A DNA stretch of 14,790 nt from Chiua virens (taxonomy: Eukaryota; Basidiomycota; Agaricomycetes; Boletales; Boletaceae): assembly GCA_019787685.1 (NCBI GenBank), contig JAHNUO010000121.1, forward strand, positions 7,501-22,290, in the 5' to 3' direction. Position 1 is the stretch's first letter, and each line of letters begins with the position of its first letter. A model generated the notes under the pieces. The model saw only the letters and a program-made list of their open reading frames with translations. It did no database searches and had not been told where the DNA came from. Shown piece after piece: positions 8,680 to 14,790 of this stretch. The translations under genes and the position numbers were made by a program.

Positions 8680-8686
8680 TTTTTTT
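8680..8686 (+). terminator. Possible Pol III terminator (T7)
   Basis: Seven consecutive T residues lie 23 bases downstream of the B-box-containing T-arm. Runs of four or more T terminate Pol III. This would cap any transcript from the tRNA-like module at about 95 nt. Confidence 0.4.
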
Positions 8687-8978
8687 GTGGACGTCCGATT
8701 ATTGGAAGCTTTGGCCGGTACACGACATGGGCACCCAGGTGACTGGAACGATAAAAAAGTCCGTGGGCACGGAAATATGTGCTAATGGACGTGTAAAATC
8801 GTTTCTGGTTAAACAAGGGTGTGAGAGAGAGAATAAAGGGCCCCAAAAACTGAAATTCACGCCTGTACCTCCACTATGGGAAAATTTGCTCGTAGAATAA
8901 ATCGAATATCCTACAATCAATCGCAACCCCTCCCCGTGCCTACACTGTGGTATAATTTGTATGATGCCATCAGGTTGG
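8687..8978. other. Unique IGS stretch between tRNA-like module and array B
   Basis: About 290 bp without a convincing gene. Two loosely similar segments lie about 75 bp apart: CCTCCACTATGGGAAAATTT (8868-8887) and CCTACACTGTGGTATAATTT (8939-8958). The second contains the GGTATAA word seen elsewhere in the spacers. The start of this stretch could be the body of a SINE headed by the tRNA-like module. Frames crossing it (8493-8846, 8568-8900) run through spacer and A/T runs and are not supported. Confidence 0.5.
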
Positions 8979-11165
8979 CGAAAAAAATCTTGTGTCTTGA
9001 ATTTTGCCCAACTCATCGTCAAACGATTGATGCGAGCTGGGAAAATGGTATGCCGATCGGAAACATAACGATTGAATTTTTTTTGAAACCATGCTCGCCG
9101 TGGCGGCCACCAGGAGCCCACCAGGCGGCCGTCGACGAAAAAATTTTGTGTCTGAATTTTGCCCAACTCATCGTCAAACGATTGATGCGAGCGGGAAATG
9201 GTATGCCGATCGGAAACATAACGATTGGAATTTTTTTTTGAAACTCATGCTCGCCGTGGCGGCCACCAGGAGCCCACCAGGCGGCACGGTCGACGAAAAA
9301 ATTTTGTGTCTGAATTTGCCCAACTCATCGTCAAACGATTGATGCGAGCTGGGAAAATGGTATGCCGATCGGAAACATAACGATTGGAATTTTTTTTGAA
9401 ACTCATGCTCGCCGTGGCGGCCACCAGGAGCCCACCAGGCGGCACGGTCGACGAAAAAATTTTTGTGTCTGAATTTTGCCCAACTCATCGTCAAACGATT
9501 GATGCGAGCTGGGAAAATGGTATGCCGATCGGAAACATAACGATTGGAATTTTTTTGAACTCATGCTCGCCGTGGCGGCCACCAGGAGCCACCAGGCGGC
9601 ACGGTCGACGAAAAAATTTTTGTGTCTGAATTTTGCCCAACTCATCGTCAAACGATTGATGCGAGCTGGGAAAATGGTATGCCGATCGGAAACATAACGA
9701 TGGAATTTTTTTTTGAAACTCATGCTCGCCGTGGCGGCCACCAGGAGCCCACCAGGCGGCACGGTCGACGAAAAATTTTTGTGTCTGAATTTTGCCCAAC
9801 TCATCGTCAAACGATTGATGCGAGCTGGGAAAATGGTATGCCGATCGGAAACATAACGATTGGAATTTTTTTTTGAAACTCATGCTCGCCGTGGCGGCCA
9901 CCAGGAGCCCACCAGGCGGCACGGTCGACGAAAAAATTTTTGTGTCTGAATTTTGCCCAACTCATCGTCAAACGATTGATGCGAGCTGGGAAAATGGTAT
10001 GCCGATCGGAAACATAACGATTGGAATTTTTTTTTGAAACTCATGCTCGCCGTGGCGGCCACCAGGAGCCCACCAGGCGGCACGGTCGACGAAAAAATTT
10101 TGTGTCTGAATTTTGCCCAACTCATCGTCAAACGATTGATGCGAGCTGGGAAAATGGTATGCCGATCGGAAACATAACGATTGGAATTTTTTTTTGAAAC
10201 TCATGCTCGCCGTGGCGGCCACCAGGAGCCCACCAGGCGGCACGGTCGACGAAAAAATTTTTGTGTCTGAATTTTGCCCAACTCATCGTCAAACGATTGA
10301 TGCGAGCTGGGAAAATGGTATGCCGATCGGAAACATAACGATTGGAATTTTTTTTGAAACTCATGCTCGCCGTGGCGGCCACCAGGAGCCCACCAGGCGG
10401 CACGGTCGACGAAAAATTTTTGTGTCTGAATTTTGCCCAACTCATCGTCAAACGATTGATGCGAGCTGGGAAAATGGTATGCCGATCGGAAATAACGATT
10501 GGAATTTTTTTTGAAACTCATGCTCGCCGTGGCGGCCACCAGGAGCCCACCAGGCGGCACGGTCGACGAAAAAATTTTGTGTCTGAATTTTGCCCAACTC
10601 ATCGTCAAACGATTGATGCGAGCTGGAAAATGGTATGCCGATCGGAAACATAACGATTGGAATTTTTTTTTGAAACTCATGCTCGCCGTGGCGGCCACCA
10701 GGAGCCCACCAGGCGGCACGGTCGACGAAAAATTTTGTGTCTGAATTTTGCCCAACTCATCGTCAAACGATTGATGCGAGCTGGGAAAATGGTATGCCGA
10801 TCGGAAACATAACGATTGGATTTTTTTTTGAAATCATGCTCGCCGTGGCGGCCACAGGAGCCCACCAGGCGGCACGGTCGACGAAAAAATTTTTGTGTCT
10901 GAATTTTGCCCAACTCATCGTCAAACGATTGATGCGAGCTGGGAAAATGGTATGCCGATCGGAAACATAACGATTGGAATTTTTTTTTGAAACTCATGCT
11001 CGCCGTGGCGGCCACCAGGAGCCCACCAGCGGCACGGTCGACGAAAAAAATTTTGTGTCTGAATTTTGCCCAACTCATCGTCAAACGATTGATGCGAGCT
11101 GGGAAAATGGTATGCCGATCGGAAACATAACGATTGGAATTTTTTTTTGAAACTCATACTCGCCG
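8979..11165. repeat. IGS tandem array B, about 14 copies of a 160-bp unit
   Basis: ATGCTCGCCGTGGCGG recurs at 9091, 9247, 9405, 9563, 9722, 9882, 10043, 10203, 10363, 10520, 10679, 10836 and 10996, with a diverged last copy at 11156 (ATACTCGCCG). Spacing is 156-161 bp. A partial first unit starts near 8979. Each unit has a GC-rich part with CCACCAGG twice, an A-tract/T-tract (GACGAAAAAATTTTTGTG), TTGCCCAACTCATCGTCAAA, a GATGCGAGCTGGGAAAATGG segment and a run of about 7-10 T. Copies are almost identical apart from homopolymer length and single-base losses. On the rRNA sense strand the array follows 28S, so termination, fork-barrier or spacer-promoter roles are possible but unproven. The many open frames here are shadows of the repeat. 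Confidence 0.97.
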
Positions 11166-11433
11166 AAATGTCCAACAGACTGGCCACTGTCGACGATATA
11201 AAGAATAACCAAATGATCGATTGCAGTATTGCTGTATATAGGATACTTTAATATCCAGTTGACCACAACATCTCACAAACATCAACCAAACATATACCAA
11301 AACATATACAACATCGCACAAACCATCAACCAAACATATAGCAAACAATTTCAGTACACAAGTCCCCGGCCCCACCCGGCCCACAACAAAACGCCCAGTA
11401 CATTATAATAGAAATATGATTTCTCAATTCCGA
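11166..11433 (-). other. Spacer directly downstream of 28S (3' ETS region)
   Basis: About 270 bp between array B and the 28S 3' end, the expected place for the 3' external transcribed spacer and Pol I termination. It contains a 43-bp direct duplication (11269-11346) and a C-rich patch at about 11365-11384. On the plus strand TATATAGG (11235-11242) faces away from rRNA transcription. I cannot identify a defined terminator motif. Confidence 0.6.
11269..11346. repeat. 43-bp direct duplication downstream of 28S
   Basis: Copy 1 starts at 11269 (CATCTCACAAACATCAACC) and copy 2 at 11312 (CATCGCACAAACCATCAACC). Both continue with AAACATATA. The second copy is slightly shorter at its right end. Confidence 0.75.
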
Positions 11434-11736
11434 TACAAATCGGCAAGCGAGAGCTAAGTTTCAGAGGATCGCAGTATGACGGCTGCTCTACCACTTACAA
11501 CACTCTGCCTGTTACCAAAGTCGTTTACAATTGATTTCGAGTACCAGCATCGCCACAACCTAATGTTTAGCCGAATGCAACTAGCTCGTCGAACAGGTGC
11601 TTTCGCCTCCCGCTCTCGCTATGTTACAAGGCAATTAGGCATAATAACTTTCCGTCAAACACAAGTGAATGACTATCAAATGGTATTTGCCAAGCGACAC
11701 GGTGACCCCCTTACTATTGTTCTTATCCAGCTCGGA

Positions 11737-11767
<31 letters not shown>

Positions 11768-11881
11768 ACGGACGTAGCGTCATACCACTGTTCGCTCGAA
11801 CAAGTATTAAACCATTGGTCCGTACCTAAGGTTCCTCTCGTACTACGCAGGAATGCTGTTGGAACAACGTATGTCATCAGA

Positions 11882-11934
<53 letters not shown>

Positions 11935-11958
11935 CATGGGTGAACAATCCAACGCTTG

Positions 11959-12011
<53 letters not shown>

Positions 12012-12659
12012 GACGTCGCTATGAACGCTTGGCCGCCACAAGCCAGTTATCCCTATGGTAACTTTTCTGACACCTTGCTAAAAACTCGTTAAACCAAAAG
12101 GATCGATAGGCCGAGCTTTTGCTGTCTCTGTATGTACTGAATACCGAGATCAAGCCAGCATTTGCCCTTTTGCTCTATGTGGTTTCTGTCCGCACTGAGC
12201 TGGCCTTGGGACACCTCCGTTATTATTTGAGAGATGTACCGCCCCAGTCAAACTCCCCACCTGGCAGTGTCCTTGATTTGGATCATATCTAAGCCACGGA
12301 GTTAAACCAAATTTCTATGCAATACCCGACAACCGACCGTTCGCCGAAGCTACTAGGCCAATACGCACAGGATCACACATATTGAAATTTGTTTGGTATG
12401 TATAACAAAACTCTGGATATTTTGGAACTAGAAACTCGCATCAACACAAAATACATAAGAACACCACAAGTGAGCATCCATATAATGGCTATGTAAAATG
12501 ATACACGTCCACCTCATCAAGTAAGTAAGGAAACAATAAGGGTTGGTATTTCATTGTTGATAAACCCGAAAGATATCCCACTTATGCTACACCCCTTATG
12601 TCTCCTTACAGTGCCAGACTAGAGTCAAGCTCAATAGGGTCTTCTTTCCCCACTAATTA

Positions 12660-12696
<37 letters not shown>

Positions 12697-12711
<15 letters not shown>

Positions 12712-12712
12712 T

Positions 12713-12764
<52 letters not shown>

Positions 12765-12780
12765 GGCTACCTTAAGAGAG
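12697..12780 (-). other. Empty R1 and R2 retrotransposon target sites
   Basis: The conserved 28S segment used by site-specific insect retrotransposons is uninterrupted. The R2 cut lies between 12769 and 12770 on the plus strand (CTTAAGG|TAGCC in the rRNA sense), inside an intact I-PpoI-type core CTCTCTTAAGGTAGC. The R1 site is near 12697, in TGTCCCTATCTACTATCTAG. The segment lacks single bases relative to the near-universal sequence (GCCAATGCC for GCCAAATGCC; AACTAGAC for AACTATGAC). Confidence 0.85.
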
Positions 12781-12811
12781 TCTAGTTACTCCCGCCGTTT
12801 ACCCGCGCTTA

Positions 12812-12866
<55 letters not shown>

Positions 12867-12877
12867 ACACCCGTTAG

Positions 12878-12919
<42 letters not shown>

Positions 12920-13527
12920 CAGGTCCGTGCCAGTTCTGAATTAATTGTTTATTGATAATCGTTTCGATGAACGGCGCGAAGCCGCCACCAGCACAGCAGA
13001 AAGTTCCACAATTTGATTATGAAATCTACTATCCGGGGAACGCATCGGCACTTGCGCACCAACACTATTTACCCAGAACGAGCACATTAACCGTTATAAT
13101 TGTTTCCCCATCAAGCCCGACTATCTCAATCTTCAGAGCCAATCCTTATCCCGAAGTTACGGATCTATTTTGCCGACTTCCCTTACCTACATTATTCTAT
13201 CAACTAGAGACTGTTCACCTTGGAGACCTGCTGCGGATATCGGTACGGTCTGTTGAGAAGTTTGCGTGGCCCACCATAGATTTTCAAGGTCCAAGGAAAA
13301 TACTGACACAACAGTAAATGTCATGCTCTTCCAATCCATAAACCATATCTCTCTGTGAAAGACTTCCATGGTTTTACGATTGTTCAACAGAAAAGAAAAC
13401 TCTTCCAGTATCTCTCGAAGGCTTCTCTATGGTTGTTCCTGTTGCCAGGATGAGTGTAATAAGACCCATTTTTAATAAACAAACGTATACTCAACAGGTT
13501 ACGGAATTGGAACCGTATTCCCTTTCG

Positions 13528-13580
13528 CTCTTATTTATGTACGACAATTTAGTCAAAAATTTTGTAACATAAATTAAACA
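13528..13580 (-). other. AT-rich D7a expansion segment, likely 28S hidden-break region
   Basis: Between GCGAAAGC and GAGCGAAAGGGAATACGG the rRNA carries about 50 nt rich in A and U, including TTTAATTTATG and CAAAATTTTTGAC. In many insects this segment is excised or nicked after assembly, splitting 28S into alpha and beta halves. The AT-rich composition fits that behaviour, whereas aphids, which lack the break, are GC-rich here. Actual cleavage cannot be seen from DNA. Confidence 0.5.
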
Positions 13581-13862
13581 GCTTTCGCATAGAGCTTAGG
13601 ACCGACTAACTCGTGATCAAACTGTTCACACGAAACCCTTCTCCACTTCAGTCCTCCAAGATCTCATTCGATTATTGCTACTACCACCAAGATCTGTGCC
13701 AATGGCGGCTCCATGCAGGCTCACGCCAAACACTTCTGCGCACACCATTGTACCCTCCTACTCACTAGGACTTGACAGATTTGCACCACAAGGATGAAAT
13801 CTCATTGTCCTAGCGGCGATGTATAGGCATATGACTTGAGCGCCATCCATTTTAAGGGCTAG

Positions 13863-13900
<38 letters not shown>

Positions 13901-14122
13901 ATTACGACTTCCATGTCCACCGTCCTGCTGTTTTAAGCAACCAACGCCTTTCATGGTATCAATATGAGTCATTAATTTAGGCGCCGTAACATCGCGTTTG
14001 GTTCATCCCACAGCGCCAGTTCTGCTTACCAAAAGTGGCCCACTGGGCACAATATATCTAAACCTCGATATCTTCAGATCAAGAAAGATGAGGTTCTTAC
14101 CCATTTAAAGTTTGAGAATAGG

Positions 14123-14196
14123 TTGAGGTCGTTTCGGCCCCAAGGCCTCTATCATTCGCTTTACCAGATAAGATTATATTTAGATTTATCATTGCA

Positions 14197-14263
<67 letters not shown>

Positions 14264-14304
14264 ACCCAATTCTGACAATCGATTTGCACGTCAGAACTGC
14301 TTCA

Positions 14305-14344
<40 letters not shown>

Positions 14345-14790
14345 TATAGTTCACCATCTTTCGGGTCACAGCATGTATGCTCAAGGTACGCTCTCGAACA
14401 GAGGGCCCAATTGCTTGAACCATGTTCACATAGAACGCCCCGGGATGGAGAAACGATCATTGGAGATCGCTTGTAATCCCAAAATAGTATTTTAATTGCG
14501 CCTTTAGGTTTCACGAAATACCAATGACTCGCACACATGTTAGACTTCTTGGTCCGGTTTCAAGACGGGTCCCGAAGGTATCCCAAATCTATCGCATTGC
14601 TAATCAAATACATGCGATCACTGCACCGCAACATATAAATACGTTACGGCCGTGATACATTTGCATGGTGGCATGATTGTTAAGCTCCATCCGCTGTTTA
14701 CCGGGCACCGCAATAGCATTAACCATACGACACAAGTGCCGCAGATAGGCTAAACTGACTACACAGGCCGTATGATAAACCGTCTCAAAG
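14123..14790. repeat. Second copy of window positions 1-677 (next rDNA unit)
   Basis: These 668 bases repeat positions 1-677 of the window, with nine bases missing and no substitutions. This shows the tandem head-to-tail nature of the locus and sets the unit length at about 14,122 bp. It is 28S sequence (the segment containing D2), not an independent repeat family. Confidence 0.97.

Larger units (their letters stand above)
11434..14790 (-). rRNA. 28S (LSU) rRNA of the adjacent repeat, 5' end outside the window
   Basis: The 3' part of 28S from the next repeat copy; its 5' end lies beyond the right edge. Landmarks on the minus strand include CGAAACGACCTCAACC at about 14121-14136, the D7a AT-rich segment at 13528-13580 and CAGCAGGTCTCCAAGGTGAA near 13225. 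Further along are the R2/I-PpoI core near 12770, the peptidyl-transferase GTTACCATAGGGATAACTGG at about 12043-12062 and the sarcin-ricin loop AGTACGAGAGGAACC at 11830-11844. The 3' end is placed near 11434 by comparison with the animal ...TTTGT terminus; a 5-bp hairpin (CCGAT/ATCGG, 11430-11443) spans it. Combined with 1-1232 the full gene would be about 3.92 kb, close to Drosophila. Frames such as 12952-13317 and 11476-11763 are shadows. Confidence 0.97.

Noticed and set aside
8699..11187. Many open frames of 60-184 residues on both strands across array B
   Set aside because: All are translations of the same 160-bp unit in different frames, shifting with homopolymer length. Frames open on both strands at once argue against coding.
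11235..11242. TATATAGG as a Pol I promoter
   Set aside because: It is on the plus strand, pointing away from the rRNA genes, with no further support.
5335..11433. 5S rRNA gene linked in the spacer
   Set aside because: I looked for the conserved 5S internal control wording on both strands and did not see it.
12952..13317. 121-residue open frame
   Set aside because: It lies inside conserved 28S rRNA in antisense. The sequence is explained fully by the rRNA.
1..14790. A previously undescribed multi-gene system
   Set aside because: The window is fully accounted for as an rDNA unit with spacers and satellites. The unusual parts are spacer repeats and the tRNA-like element, not a gene system.

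Overview
This window is one complete nuclear ribosomal DNA repeat unit plus a short overlap into the next copy, from a eukaryote whose rRNAs read as insect. All rRNA genes lie on the minus strand. No protein-coding gene is supported; every open frame falls inside an rRNA, a transcribed spacer or a tandem array. The rRNA cores match insect types closely. Features shared with flies (18S core wording, a long 5.8S whose 3' part resembles fly 2S rRNA, an AT-rich 28S D7a) make Diptera the best guess. The order is inference from memory, without alignment.

Layout in transcription direction (right to left). The candidate Pol I promoter is near 5985, followed by a 5' ETS of about 650 bp (5335-5985) carrying three 52-bp repeats. 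Then come 18S (5334-3322, about 2013 nt), ITS1 (3321-1954, about 1.37 kb, with degenerate internal repeats), 5.8S (1953-1781, 173 nt), ITS2 (1780-1233) and the 5' third of 28S (1232-1). Because the array is tandem, the rest of a 28S appears at the right side of the window (14790-11434). Joining the halves through the overlap gives a 28S of about 3.92 kb and a unit length of about 14.12 kb.

The intergenic spacer (about 5335-11433, 6.1 kb) is organised in blocks. Reading left to right they are: 5' ETS; promoter candidate; array A (about 24 copies of a 75/76-bp unit, 6119-7873); a GT microsatellite; an AT-rich stretch with a perfect hairpin; a tRNA-like Pol III module on the opposite strand (about 8591-8686); a short unique stretch; array B (about 14 copies of a 160-bp unit, 8979-11165); and a 270-bp segment just downstream of 28S with a 43-bp duplication. 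Array A sits directly upstream of the promoter, the position where other insects carry enhancer-like spacer repeats. Array B follows the 28S 3' end, where termination or fork-barrier functions usually lie. Both roles are inference.

The 677-bp left end and 668-bp right end of the window are the same 28S segment. They differ only by missing bases in the right copy (nine bases, no substitutions). Ultra-conserved 28S sites also lack single bases. This points to uncorrected indel errors, so small length differences in the arrays should not be over-read. I see no R1/R2 retrotransposon insertion. The least ordinary items are the tRNA-like element inside the spacer, the alternating 73/76-bp dimers in array A, the inverted array A motif beside the promoter candidate, and the strand-biased GGTATAA motif confined to spacers.
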